From contig NC_080047.1 of assembly GCF_026212465.1 (NCBI RefSeq), positions 44,054,059-44,118,058 of the forward strand: a DNA stretch of 64,000 nucleotides, in the 5' to 3' direction. Every line of letters begins with the position of its first letter. Position 1 is the stretch's first letter. Source of the stretch: Amaranthus tricolor (Eukaryota > Streptophyta > Magnoliopsida > Caryophyllales > Amaranthaceae). Shown piece by piece: positions 1 through 10,530 of the stretch. Position numbers and translations under genes: made by a program. The notes under the pieces were generated by a model that worked only from the letters and a program-made list of their open reading frames with translations, did not search any database and had not been told where the DNA came from.

Positions 1-874
1 AACTTAAGAGACAAAATAAGATAAGATAAACGGAGAAGTGTATCAAGATACCTGGAAACAAAAATGGCTTCTAAACTGCTCCTAAGAGGGCACCAAATCA
101 CATATAAGTGACAACAACCCAATCATGACTCTTGTTTCAATTTATACCATCCTGAAATGCAAATCAACCACAGAGCTCTCATAATTTCTAATCATGACTC
201 TTGGCCTTTTTTTTTTTTTTTCGCATTTATCCAAGTTCAAGACAGCAGTTTATGTTAGAAAAAAATATATATATCTGCACATTTTCACAAGTCAAAAATG
301 ATGATACCTAAATATTTTTTTGTCTTAATCATAAGGCAAAAACAAGTTCGTGTCGCGTGCCGTATTGTAAAGGTTGTATTTTTAAAAATAGTAAACCGAT
401 ATCTTCCGCGTTATAATGGTGTAAAAACAATGTGTTTTAGGCCGTTTCAAAGGATGCCACATGCTTTCTGCCAATATTTGCCATTATGTTAAAACCGCAT
501 TATTCTCACTACCACATCACCAAATTGTTACTACAATCGCAAACGTTACTGCATTTTTGCACAATGGTCTGAATGTGACTACTACTCCAACTGGTGACAC
601 TAATTCTATGCAAGACCATGTACTATAATTTATAAAGCAACATTCTGCATAGATGGTAAAAAGTCACTTAGATAGTGATTTCATAAAGCAACAAATGAAA
701 CTCGTAAAAAGAGTCACTAAGATGGTGATTTCAAAATTATTCAAAATTGGTGATACTAATTCTATGCAAGATAACGTATAAAATGATAGCTGACATCAAC
801 TGCATAAACGGTACGAGCAAGTGATTAAAATAGCAACGTGAACATAAGGCATCAAACCAGTACAAGCAGAGCCC
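1..874. repeat. First copy of a large direct duplication (offset 11,467 bp)
   Basis: Nearly identical to 11468-12318. The match starts at the first base of the window, so the repeat probably extends beyond it. Differences are few: poly-T length near 210, single substitutions near 438 and 455, and small indels near 680 and 800. The right edge is inside the tRNA-like copy at 837. Confidence 0.9.
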
Positions 875-918
875 ACATGAATTCTAGACATTCTCGATAA
901 CCGCTCCAGCACGTTCAT
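837..918 (-). pseudogene. tRNA-Ser-like copy, anticodon AGA
   Basis: Full-length alignment to the tRNA-Ser pattern from the acceptor 3' end (CGTGAAC on the plus strand) to the 5' end (ACGTTCAT). The B box is damaged (ATCAAACC) and the variable arm has lost pairing. The anticodon loop on the minus strand reads CTAGAAT, giving AGA. It belongs to a subfamily marked by GGCATCAAACCAGTACAA, shared with the copies at 4617 and 12287. Confidence 0.6.
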
Positions 919-1209
919 TTCACATTGAAAAGCTCCCAATTCAAGCTCTACATTGCTGGTAATCCTGCACTCAAATACCAACTCACAAAGTCACCACTAC
1001 AACTGCTTGTCACAGATTTCTACAACAAAGCATGACACAATTATAATTTTGCAGATAGCTCGTAACAAATCAAGAAGGTTAAACATAATAGGAAACAAAA
1101 GAGTTGCATATGAATTGAATTCTTATCACAAAGACCAGCAACTCGACAATCATAAACAAACGTGAAGCACTGAGCATTTAAACTTGAAGTCTTTAACATG
1201 GTAAAAACA

Positions 1210-1289
1210 AGAACGTCAGGATTCAAACCTGCGAGGGCAAAGACCACATGATTTTTAGTCATGCTCGATAACCAGTCCGGCATGTCCAC
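1210..1289 (-). pseudogene. tRNA-Ser-like copy, anticodon AAA
   Basis: Nearly complete tRNA-Ser pattern with a good B box (GATTCAAACCTGCG), D arm and 5' end GTGGACATG on the minus strand. The anticodon loop reads CTAAAAA, so the triplet is AAA instead of a serine anticodon. Several stem positions are mutated, so function is unlikely. Confidence 0.65.
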
Positions 1290-1598
1290 TTCCTATCTAA
1301 AGGATATAAATATAGTTGAAAATAAGTAAGAATATAGCATTAAAAATAAACTAACCATGACATGATCACAAAGTCACCACCACAAGCGATTGTCAGGACT
1401 CCAAACAATGAATTTACAATAAAAAGACATGTTTATTTTGCTGTGAATTGCTCGGTGCATATCAAGAAGTTCAAATATCATAGGAAATAGAGAGTGCATC
1501 AGAATCGAGATACTTATCAAAAAAAGCTCCATAATCATTCAGTCATCTGAAAAACGTCCAGCAATCCCTATTCAATCATCAACTAAAAAGTAAAAACA

Positions 1599-1640
1599 TG
1601 ATTGGCAGGATTCAAACCTGTGCGGACAAAGCAAATTAAC
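1599..1640 (-). pseudogene. Truncated tRNA-Ser-like 3' half
   Basis: Only the T-arm half (GGCAGGATTCAAACCTGTGC) and part of the variable arm are present. The sequence then departs into a segment reading AACTCACAGTACTTCAAAGA. Copies at 5944 and 6525 end at the same point, so the truncation happened before those copies were duplicated. Confidence 0.6.
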
Positions 1641-1947
1641 TCACAGTACTTCAAAGACAGAGAACAGTTTAAAGATAGAAAGGGAATTGCACCTATAAAC
1701 ATGTGTAGTTGGCTTCAGGTTAAACAATGGGAATATGTAAAAAAAATTCTGAATATCACTACTATAAGATTTCAACATGTTTGTAAGGAATTTATTCCAT
1801 GAAGGAACCAATGAAACTCCTAAAAAACGTCACTTAGATAGTGATTTCAGATTATTCCAAATTTGTGACACTACTGAACCTATAATATTGCAGCTGACAT
1901 CAGTTGCATAGATGATACACAAGTTATGAAAATAGAAACAAAAACAA

Positions 1948-2012
1948 AAGGATTTGAACCAGAGCCCACATGATTTCTAGTCATGCATGATAATCACTCC
2001 CGCTCAAACCCT
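1948..2012 (-). pseudogene. tRNA-Ser-like copy lacking most of the variable arm (AGA)
   Basis: The B box ATTTGAACC is joined almost directly to the anticodon arm: most of the variable arm is missing. The anticodon loop CTAGAAA gives AGA. The same deletion is seen at 2992 and 6826, defining a subfamily spread by duplication. Confidence 0.6.
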
Positions 2013-2350
2013 TCATATTGAAATGCTCCCAATTAAAGCTCAACGCTGATAATAATCCTGCACTGATAAATAATGTGTTCAACGGGTGACCACCACACTA
2101 ATTGTCAGTTTTCTAAATAATGATTTTACAACAAAACATGACCCGATTGGTTAATTGCAGATTGCTAGGAATAAACAAAGGTTAAGCATAATAGGGAACA
2201 AGGAACTGACATACTTCGTATCAATTAGTGCAATTCCTTTATAATCATTCAGACAAACGTCAATTAAAACTTGACCTCCAGCAAAGGGAAGTTTTAAGCG
2301 AAAATGGTGCAAGTGACATTCTGGTTTAACTTTTAGAAAACAAAAAAAAG

Positions 2351-2381
<31 letters not shown>

Positions 2382-2484
2382 ATACAGGTAAAGAATTTTG
2401 TACAGACATCCATTAGCATTCTTGTATCAAAAATTAAGTTTTTCAGCAGCAAAATACATAACAAAAGTACATAACATTGCAACC

Positions 2485-2563
2485 TGAACAACATGATTCG
2501 AACCTGCACGGGCGTAGCCCAATGAGTTGTAGTCATACCCGATAACCACTCCTACACGTCCAC
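2485..2563 (-). pseudogene. tRNA-Ser-like copy, anticodon ACA
   Basis: Full-length copy with an intact B box (GATTCGAACCTGC), D arm and 5' end GTGGACGTG on the minus strand. The anticodon loop reads CTACAAC, giving ACA. It is the partner of the copy at 7342; both have GCAACCTGAAC or a close variant just outside the acceptor end. The anticodon stem and variable arm are weakened. Confidence 0.65.
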
Positions 2564-2991
2564 TTACATGAGAGGTGGTAGTGGACATTCAATTTTGTAC
2601 TAAGTTAAAATATATACTAAATAATATGTAGAATGAGCAAATTAATTCCCAAACCTAACAAAAAAGTACAATATTAGATAGATTAGAATAAAATATGACA
2701 GAAGTTTAGTAACCAACCACTAGGTCACTAGCTTATCTACCCAAATCGTTAAAAAATAGTAGCAAATGCATTGCAATAAAAATGAATATTAAAGATTTCA
2801 ACATGTTTGTAAGAAATATATTCCAAGAAGCAACAAATGAAACTCCTAAGAAAATAGTGATTTTAGATTATTCCAAATTCATGACACTAAATCAATGTAA
2901 AACCACGTACATTCACCAAATTGAATATACTATTGCAGCTGACATCAGTTGCATAGATGGAATAAAAATAATGAAATACAAACAAAAATAT

Positions 2992-3053
2992 AAGGATTTG
3001 AACCTGAGCTTGCATGATTTCTGGTCATGCACAATAACCATCCAGCTCATCAA
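2992..3053 (-). pseudogene. tRNA-Ser-like copy lacking most of the variable arm
   Basis: Same deletion subfamily as 1948 and 6826. The anticodon triplet is AGA, but the invariant U33 is replaced by C (loop CCAGAAA), and the D arm is damaged (ACAATAACCATCC). Pseudogene. Confidence 0.55.
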
Positions 3054-3122
3054 TTTTGTATTAAGGTAATGAGTATTAAAATCATATGCAGAATGTCAAC
3101 CCCTTTTCCATGGAACATGGTA

Positions 3123-3172
3123 GAGCTCACATAATTTCTAATCATGCTCGATAACCACTCTGGTATTTCCAT
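3123..3172 (-). pseudogene. tRNA-Ser-like 5' half
   Basis: Anticodon and D arm only: CATAATTTCTAATCATGC followed by CGATAACCACTC. The T-arm half is absent. A shorter remnant of the same type (GAGCTCTCATAATTTCTAAT) lies at about 173-205 and again at about 11640-11670. Confidence 0.5.
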
Positions 3173-3493
3173 TGCACGTCAGGCTCGGAATGTAATTAAC
3201 AGTATATTTACATTCCTGGCAAGACTTTGCAAATGATAAGCCTTTTTACATATAAATTCCACTGGCTATAAAGAAGTCTTCACCGTCAGAACACAATTAG
3301 AAATCAGCAAACACTGTTCAAAAAAGTTGCTTCAGTTAACTTGCTTAGCCAGCGAACATGAAATGATTAGTATTCAAAAACTAAAATATTTGGTACAATC
3401 TGAACTTAGCTAAAACAAGTATCTTCTCACAAAATAATTTCTGCTCTTGTCAAATATACAAAATTCATGCACTTAAATACAAAAACAAAAGAG

Positions 3494-3575
3494 CGTGAAT
3501 GGCAGGAATCGAACCTGTGTGGGCAAAGCCCATATTATTTCAAGTCATTCCCGATAACCACTCCAGCAAAACCAC
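3494..3575 (-). pseudogene. tRNA-Ser-like copy with serine anticodon UGA
   Basis: One of the most complete copies: 82 nt, B box AATCGAACC, pairing variable arm (GGGC/GCCC), anticodon loop CTTGAAA giving TGA, and a T-rich stretch (TTTTGTTTTTG) just 3' on the minus strand that could end Pol III transcription. The anticodon stem has about two mismatches and the acceptor stem about two, so I lean to a decaying gene. A covariance-model score would decide. Confidence 0.6.
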
Positions 3576-4616
3576 TTCATATTGAAGTGTGCACAATGCA
3601 CATGAATCTAGCAATACTAGAGTCGATATGTAATCAATAGAAACAACACATTCAACAAGCCTTTATTCACCAGTGATTTAAATGGTTGCGCCGTTGCAAC
3701 ATGGGATTTTTTTAAAAAGTGCAATCCTTTATTTTTGGTAATATAAAAAAGCAAACTATTCAGAAGGAACAATAAAAAACGTAACAAAAGTAGATTCATC
3801 TGCTTGTGCAAGAGAAAGAATAATCTTGAATCTGAGCTGACACAAAGTAAAATCAAAGGTTGCACCAGCAAAAGTTAAAAAATCGGAATTTAATTCTCGC
3901 ATATTTAAGGTCATGACCACTGAACACTACGCAGATCCACATATGATCAAATTATTGCCAGGGAAAGCGTGAAATCGAAACCATCAAATACGAACCAATT
4001 TAGTATCATTAATCTAGTAAGATTAGAGTATTCGTTCACCCGTCATTAAAATGACTTAACTGAAATCTAACAAACAATTAGTGCTCTAAATTCTCCTTTT
4101 TTATTTGCATTTTTCCAAGTTCAAAGACAGCAATTTAAGATAGAAAAAGAAAAAATATATATAGCTGCACATATTCACATTCAAGTATATTTCACCTACA
4201 AAAATGATGATACCTAAATAATTTTTTGTTTTAATCATAATGCAAAAAAAATGTCGTGTCGCATCAGAATGATCGTGTTGTAAAGGTTTAAAAGAAGTGA
4301 ACCAATATTTTCCAAGTGTCAAAGTATGTCACATGCTGCTGCCAATATTTGACATCTTGTTAAAACCACATTATTCTCAATACCACCTCACCATTTTGCT
4401 ACAACAAATGCAAACATATAATCTATAAAGCAACATTCTGCATAGATATTATAATTTATATGCAAGATATTATAATTTATGAAGCAACATTCTGCATAGA
4501 TGGTAAAAAGACACTTAGATAGTGATTTCAGATCGTCAGTCAAAATTGGTGCCACTAATTCTATGTAAGACAACATATAAAATGATAACTGACACCAACT
4601 GCAAAAAAATAAGCAA

Positions 4617-4693
4617 CGTGAACGCAAGGTATCAAACCAGTACAATCAGAGCCCACATGATTTCCAGTCATGCCCGATGACCACTCCGGCAAA
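4617..4693 (-). pseudogene. tRNA-Ser-like copy with anticodon GGA
   Basis: Same subfamily as 837 (GGTATCAAACCAGTACAA). The anticodon loop on the minus strand is CTGGAAA, giving GGA, a serine triplet one base from AGA. The T arm and variable arm are broken, so this is a pseudogene with a changed anticodon. Confidence 0.6.
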
Positions 4694-4838
4694 TACTCTT
4701 ACATGAGAAGTGGTAGTGTGCATTAAAATAAACATGCAAAATTTCAACCCTTTTCCCTGCAACTTGCAATAAAAACTTATTATCATCTAGGAGAACTGAT
4801 AGTGAATTATTCAACAGTATTGAAAGTCGACTCAAAAC

Positions 4839-4919
4839 CTGAACAGCATGACTTGAACCTGCGCAGGTAAAGCCCACGCAATTTCTAGTCATGCCAGATG
4901 ACCACTCCGGCATGTCCAT
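4839..4919 (-). pseudogene. tRNA-Ser-like copy, anticodon AGA
   Basis: Full-length, with anticodon loop CTAGAAA (AGA) and 5' end TGGACATGCCGGAGTGG on the minus strand. The variable arm and T stem carry substitutions. About 250 bp of flank beyond the 5' end matches the flank of the copy at 7685, so the two are segmental duplicates. Confidence 0.65.
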
Positions 4920-5211
4920 ATCCATGTTGAGCTATCACATCATTCATACAATAGCTGAAGAGATTTTTTCATTACACTTGCCAACTTCTCAGCTGATAAC
5001 CTACAAGTTAACACTAACATTGAACAGTTGAGCACAGGAAAAATAGCAGGATGATGGCATAATGCAATGTTAAGAAAAAAGGAAAAGAACATCAGAAAGT
5101 TATCACCATAGGCCTTCTGCGCACATAAAAATAGCTACAGAACCTTTAATGACCCTGAAATACACATACCTCACCTTCCATGTGATAAACCTTAATTTGC
5201 AGCAGGAAAAA

Positions 5212-5289
5212 ACGACAGGAGTCAAACCAGCGTGGACAAAAGCCACATGATTTAAAGTCAGAACTGATAATCATTCTGACAAATCCACT
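5212..5289 (-). pseudogene. tRNA-Ser-like copy, anticodon UUA
   Basis: Full-length but decayed. The anticodon loop reads CTTTAAA, giving TTA, which would pair with the stop codon UAA if the RNA were ever functional. The B box is AGTCAAACC and the acceptor stem is poor. Its flank pairs with that of 7992. Confidence 0.5.
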
Positions 5290-5431
5290 TAGTTTAGAAT
5301 CTGTAGGGCAAGTTAATTCAAATGCTTGTGAAGGAAAATGAATATATTTCTTATAATCAATTCAACAAACCTCATGCACTTCCACTTTAATCTTGTATCT
5401 GAGCTATGAGACAAAGTAGATCAAAGGTTGC

Positions 5432-5482
5432 CGACTAGCACGTTTTTGGTCATGACCACTGAATACTCCGGAAGGTTTACTT
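5432..5482 (-). pseudogene. Very degraded tRNA-Ser-like 5' half
   Basis: Only a D-arm/anticodon-like piece is recognisable (GTTTTTGGTCATGACCACTG, then ACTCCGG). A similar remnant lies at about 3890-3930. Weak on its own; supported by its place in the array. Confidence 0.3.
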
Positions 5483-5943
5483 GCAATCAACGTATTGTTA
5501 ATGATAGCTCGAAATCTAAAGTCTAAACAATCACATAAAAAACAGATGAAAAATATCAATAACCCAGTAGGGCTAGAATATTGGGGTTTCATAGTTTTCC
5601 TTTCAATTGAAAGCAATACTCAACAGAAATTTATTAAACAGTAATCCAATGAAAAGAGAACAATTTAAAATAGTAGAATATAGCTGCACATTTTCACATA
5701 TCTACTCGTTTACACTTTTGATGATGAGAATGTAAAGAGCACATCAGAATCATTCAGTCATTCAAACAAAAAAATGTTAACATAAAAGTAAATATAGCTG
5801 CACATATTCACATCAAGAAGTCCAAACATAAATGGAAACAGATCAGAATCGAGATACTTATCAAAAAAAGTAGCTTATCCATAATCATTCATTCAAACAA
5901 ACGTTCAGCATTCCCATTAAAACATTAACATAAAAGTAAAACC

Positions 5944-5982
5944 ATCATCGGCAGGATTCAAACCTGTGCAGACAAAGCAAAT
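5944..5982 (-). pseudogene. Truncated tRNA-Ser-like 3' half
   Basis: GGCAGGATTCAAACCTGTGC and a variable-arm start, then departure into AATTCACAGTACTTCAA, as in 1599 and 6525. Confidence 0.55.
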
Positions 5983-6524
5983 TAATTCACAGTACTTCAA
6001 GCCAAAAAAACAGTTTAAGATACAAAGGGAAAATTGCACATACACACTGTTTCATAAGCGATAAATCTAACTCTTAAAAAAAGTCGCTTAGATGCTGATT
6101 TAAGATTATTTGAAATGAACGACACCAATTCAATTTAAGACCTTGCATCATCACAAATCGCCAGGGTAAATCTATAAAATTTCAGCTAACAAAACAGCAT
6201 ATATAGTACACGCAAGTGGTTAAAATAGAAATTGTGCGTGGACAGAAACCACAATTTCTAGTAAATAGCATGCTCACAAAGTTACACCACAAGCAATTGC
6301 AAGGACTCCTTATATTGATTTTACAATAAAGTTAGACATGTTTTGCTTATTTTACTGTGAATCGGTTGGAGCATATCAAGAAGTTCAAACCTAATAAGAA
6401 ACAGAAACTGCATCAGAATCAAGATACTTGTCAAAAAAAGCAGCTCCTCCATACTCCATAGTCATTCAATCATTCAGACAAACATCCAACACTCCCCACT
6501 AAAATTTGAACCAAGAAGTAAAAA

Positions 6525-6565
6525 CATGAGCGATACAATTCAAACCTGTGCGGGCAAAACAAATT
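6525..6565 (-). pseudogene. Truncated tRNA-Ser-like 3' half
   Basis: ACAATTCAAACCTGTGCGGG followed by the same non-tRNA segment as 1599 and 5944. It lies 4.93 kb from the copy at 1599, the spacing of a larger duplicated block. Confidence 0.55.
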
Positions 6566-6825
6566 AATTGACAGTACTTCATAGACAAAATAATAGTTTA
6601 AGACAGAAGGGGAATATAGCTGCACATATACACATGTATATAAGAAATTTATTCCACGAAACAACAAATGAAACTCCTAAATAAAGTCAATTAGATAATG
6701 ATTTCAGATTAATTCGTGACACTAAATCAATGTAAGACCATGTACAATCACCAAACTGAATCTATGATATTGCCTGACATCATTTGCATAGATGGTACAC
6801 AAGTAGTGAAATAGAAACAAAAACA

Positions 6826-6890
6826 GAAGGATTTGAACCTGAGCCGACATGATTTCTAGTCATGCATGATAACCACTCCAGCTCATCCAT
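6826..6890 (-). pseudogene. tRNA-Ser-like copy lacking most of the variable arm (AGA)
   Basis: Best-preserved member of the deletion subfamily (with 1948 and 2992): ATTTGAACCTGAGC, anticodon loop CTAGAAA, D arm GATAACCACTCCAGC. It lies 4.88 kb from 1948. Confidence 0.6.
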
Positions 6891-7341
6891 TTCATATTGA
6901 AATGCTCCAATTATAGCTCAACGCTAATAGTAATCCTACACTGATAATTGGTGACCACCACATTGATTGTCAGTTATCTAAATAATGATTTTACAACAAA
7001 GCATGACCCGATTTTTTAATTGCAAACTGCTAGAAATAAATCAAGACAGTTAAGCATAATAGGGAACAAACGAAGCGTATGAGAATCGAGATACTTCTTA
7101 TCACTTAGTGCAGTTCCATTGTAATCATTCAAACATACGTCAATTAAAACTTGACATAAGCAGCAAAGGGAATTTTTAAGCATATACGATTCAACTGACA
7201 CGAATTTCTTTCTGGTTTTAACTTTTAGCAAAAAAAACCTTTACAGGTAAAGAATTTGGTACAAACATCCATAAGCATTCGTATTTTAAAAACGAAGTTT
7301 TTGGGCAGTAACATGCATAACAATAGTACATTAAGCTGCGA

Positions 7342-7423
7342 CCTGAACGGCAGGATTTGAACCTGCGCGGGCAAAGCCCACATGATTTATAGTCATGTCC
7401 GATAACCACTCCGGCACGTCCAC
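7342..7423 (-). tRNA. Best-preserved tRNA-Ser-like gene, anticodon changed to AUA
   Basis: The minus strand gives an 82-nt type II tRNA: 5' GTGGACG, D arm CCGGAGTGGTTATCGG, anticodon arm CATGA-CTATAAA-TCATG with five pairs, variable arm GGGC-TTT-GCCC, and T arm GCAGG-TTCAAAT-CCTGC with five pairs. A and B boxes look usable. Two faults: acceptor pair 1-72 is G-G, and the anticodon is ATA where plant tRNA-Ser genes of this type have AGA, so the middle base has changed. With serine architecture it would read tyrosine UAU codons if charged and used; a transcribed pseudogene is more likely. A T5 run lies about 50 nt 3'. Confidence 0.7.
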
Positions 7424-7684
7424 TTACTAGAGAGGTGGCAGGTAATAAGTTAAGAGTGCATACTAAATAACATGTGGACTGCAAACTATTTCTTCAAGGA
7501 ACGCTGCAGATACAGAATTCTAAGCAAATTAATTCCCAAACCTAACAAAAAAGTAAGGTAGGTCACTAGTTTATCTACCCAGATCGTTAAAAAAGAGTAT
7601 CAAATGCGTTGCAAAAAAAAATTTATTTATCATCTAGAAGAACTGATAGTGATTCAAGGAACAATATCAAAAAGTTGAATTAAC

Positions 7685-7757
7685 CGGAACGGCAGGATTC
7701 AAAGCTGCGTAGGTAAAACCTACGTGATTTCAAGTCAAGCCACTCCGGCATGTCCAT
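7685..7757 (-). pseudogene. tRNA-Ser-like copy with D-loop deletion, anticodon UGA
   Basis: Acceptor and T arm are good (GGAACGGCAGGATTCAAA). The anticodon loop CTTGAAA gives TGA. About 9-10 nt between the anticodon stem and D arm are missing (GTCAAGCCACTCCGG). Its downstream plus-strand flank is duplicated from, or to, that at 4839. Confidence 0.65.
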
Positions 7758-7991
7758 CCCATATTGAACTATACACATCATTCATGCAGTAGCTGAAGAG
7801 ATCTTTTATTATACTTATCAACTTCCCAGCGGATAACCTACAAGTTTACACACATGTAACAATAGATCGCAAGAAAAATAGCAGGATGATGGCGTAATGC
7901 AAAGTAAAGAAAAAGGGAAAGGAACATCAGCAACTTATTACCATAGGCCTTCTAGTCACACAAAAATAGTTACTGGGCCTTCAGTCATCCT

Positions 7992-8075
7992 GAAAATCAG
8001 CCGGATTCAAACCTGTGTGGGCATTTTGCCTCATAATTTCAAGTAAGAATAGATAACCATCGAAGAAATGGAAGG
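7992..8075 (-). pseudogene. Degraded tRNA-Ser-like copy
   Basis: The B box is clear (CCGGATTCAAACCTGTGTGG). The anticodon arm is weak (TAATTTCAAGTAA, TGA-like) and the 5' end is lost. Its flank (CATAGGCCTTCT to CCTGAAA) is shared with that of 5212. Confidence 0.5.
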
Positions 8076-8147
8076 GATTTATACAATATCAGTGCACAAG
8101 AAAAAGTTGAGTCAAAACGTCAACACCAGGATTTAAACACCACAGCA

Positions 8148-9022
8148 TCGAACAGTTGATTAGTATTTGATCCTATATACCTATAATATAAGACAAAGCT
8201 AAGAAATAAAGACCTCAACAAAGAAATTGGAAAAAGTAATGCCTTTAACCACAATAATGAGGCAATTGAAAATGCAAATACCAGCCAGCCCTAACACATT
8301 GATAAGCTTAACTGTGAAACAATTTCAATATATCAACATAAATTTGTATTTGAAGCATCAAAAAGCTACAGAACATCATATCATAAAAGATAAAAAGTTG
8401 ATAGCTAAAAGAATGTTTACTTAGGGACAGAGATAAACGAGACAACCTCAAGCACCAACATTATTCTAGTAAATTCAGAGTCGGAGCATCAAAACTTCTG
8501 CCAACAAATTAAAAATTGAACTGAATCAAATGGAAAAAATCCATAAAACCGACTCATCACTAATAGTAATCCACACTAATAATCAACGTGCTCAATCGGT
8601 GACCACAAAGCATAGAAAACAAATGTATGAGAATTGAGATACTTCTTATCACTTAGTACAGTTCCATATTGATCATTCAGACAAATGCCAATTAAAACAT
8701 GATCGAAAGGCAAGTTTTAAGAAAATATGATAAAAGTGACACAAATGTCTTTCTGTTTTAACTTTTAACAAAGAAATATTGTACAAACATACATAAACAT
8801 TCTTGTTTCAAAAATGATATTTTTGAGCAGCAACAGTTAATTAGTACTTCATCCTATATACCTAAAATATTAGAAAAAGCTAAGAAATAAGGACCTCAAC
8901 AAAGAGATTGGAACAAGTACCGCCTTTAACCAAAATAATGAGGCAATTGAAAATGCAAATACCTGTCGGCCTTAACACTCTGATAAGCATGACTGTGAAA
9001 CAATTTCAATCAAAACGATAAA
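8148..9022. repeat. Direct duplication (about 0.68 kb period)
   Basis: The block near 8155-8345 (AAGCTAAGAAATAAAGACCT, AATGAGGCAATTGAAAATGC) recurs near 8837-9022 with about 10% divergence. No gene is visible. Confidence 0.75.
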
Positions 9023-9090
9023 AAGACAGTAGCAAAATAAATGTTTACTTAGGGACAGAGAAAAACAAGACAACCTCAAGCACCAACATT

Positions 9091-10525
9091 ACTCTACTAA
9101 ATTCAGAGTCGGAGCATCAAAAACTTTTGTCAACAAATTAAAAACTGACTCATCACTGACACATAAATCGACATTTGAGAAGAATCATTGTCTACCGGAA
9201 AATATGGAACATAAAACAAGATACAAACAACAAAATCAACTAATATACTAACTCAGAATCAAATAAAATTTCAAAAACCCATTTCGATCAAAAGTCCACA
9301 TTTCACATTGACTAAATACTTCTAAACAATTTACAAGACACTATTTTGGTTGGTAAAAAGTATAACACAGAATTATCCATAAAAGGGACAGAACAGAATA
9401 GCGAATTAACATCGATCAATAATGTTACACAAAACCTAGAAAACCCAAAAAAATCATAAGTTCTATGATTTAAAAAACAAATTAGAATTCCAAACTAAAA
9501 CGAAAACTGAAGATAACCTTTTCAAAAAAGGTCGGTCAAACTAAAACCAGAATGAATAATTATGTTTCGGAATGCAAAGTGCATGGCAACAACTGAAGGA
9601 ATAATCCGAAAGAACAGAAAATCGAAGAAATAAATCTACAGGGAGATTCGGCTGTTGAGTTTGCTCTAGGTAACCAGTACGAGAACAAATTTCAGAAATT
9701 ACCTTACCAATGATAGGAAAATCCAAGCATAAACAACCCTAAATAACACCGATGATTGAAAAACCCAAGAATAAAAAACCCTAAATTTGTGAAAAGGAAA
9801 ATTCAGTAAAGACAGAGTCGCCGCACCAAAAACTTCACTCAACAAATTAAAATATGAACTGGATCAAACGGACAAAAACCCATAAAACAGACACGTCACT
9901 GACATAAAAAGCAATTACCATCCATAAATGTACCACCAGGCAACAAAAAAATCCCTTTCAATTGACATATGAGAAGAATCATTGTCTACCGTGCAACAAG
10001 ATATAAACAACAAAATCAACTAACTTACTCGGAATCAAATAAAATTTCAAAAACCTAATTCAATTAATAGTTCACATTTCACATTAGATACTTCTAACAA
10101 CATAGAAGACAATTTGTTTTGGTCGCAAGTATAACACTGAATAATCCATAAAAGGGAAAGAACAGAATAGAAATTAGGGTTAGCGAATCAACATCCATCA
10201 AACATGTCACACAAAACCTCGAAAACCCAATAAATCAAAACTATGAACAATTTAGAATTCCAAACTAAAACGCACACTGAAGAGAACCTTTTTAAAATCG
10301 TCAGAAAAATTAAAACCAGAAATGAATAATTGGTTCTGAAAATCGGCGAAACAAATCTAGGGGGAGATTCGGCTGTTGAGTTCGCTCAAGGAAACCAGTA
10401 TAAGATAGCAAAATTCAGAAATTACCTTACTGAGGATAGGAAAATCCAAACACAAAAAACCCTAAATCGTACCGATGACAGGAAAATCGAACATATGAAC
10501 CCTAAATCTGAGTAAGGAAAAAATC
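9091..10525 (-). repeat. Two promoter-like repeat units with telo-box motifs
   Basis: Two related units of 0.71-0.77 kb (about 9107-9790 and 9818-10525). A third, partial unit is at 8463-8570. Each carries AAACCCTAAA motifs (near 9771 and 10457), the telo-box class seen in promoters of plant growth and translation genes. Read on the minus strand, each has a matching stretch TTTCCTATC followed by GTAAGGTAATTTC, which resembles an exon end and splice donor. I infer a duplicated gene 5' end pointing into the tRNA-like array, but no ATG-initiated coding exon is recognisable. Confidence 0.45.
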
Positions 10526-10530
10526 AGTAA

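Noticed and set aside
661..800. snoRNA-like C/D boxes in the repeats between tRNA-like copies (GTGATTTC ... CTGA)
   Set aside because: The C box does not fit RUGAUGA, no terminal stem is visible, and the strand is opposite to the tRNA-like copies.
9541..9726. 61-codon minus-strand frame
   Set aside because: It starts at TTG, crosses a donor-like GTAAGG and matches no known protein; its duplicate unit does not keep the frame.
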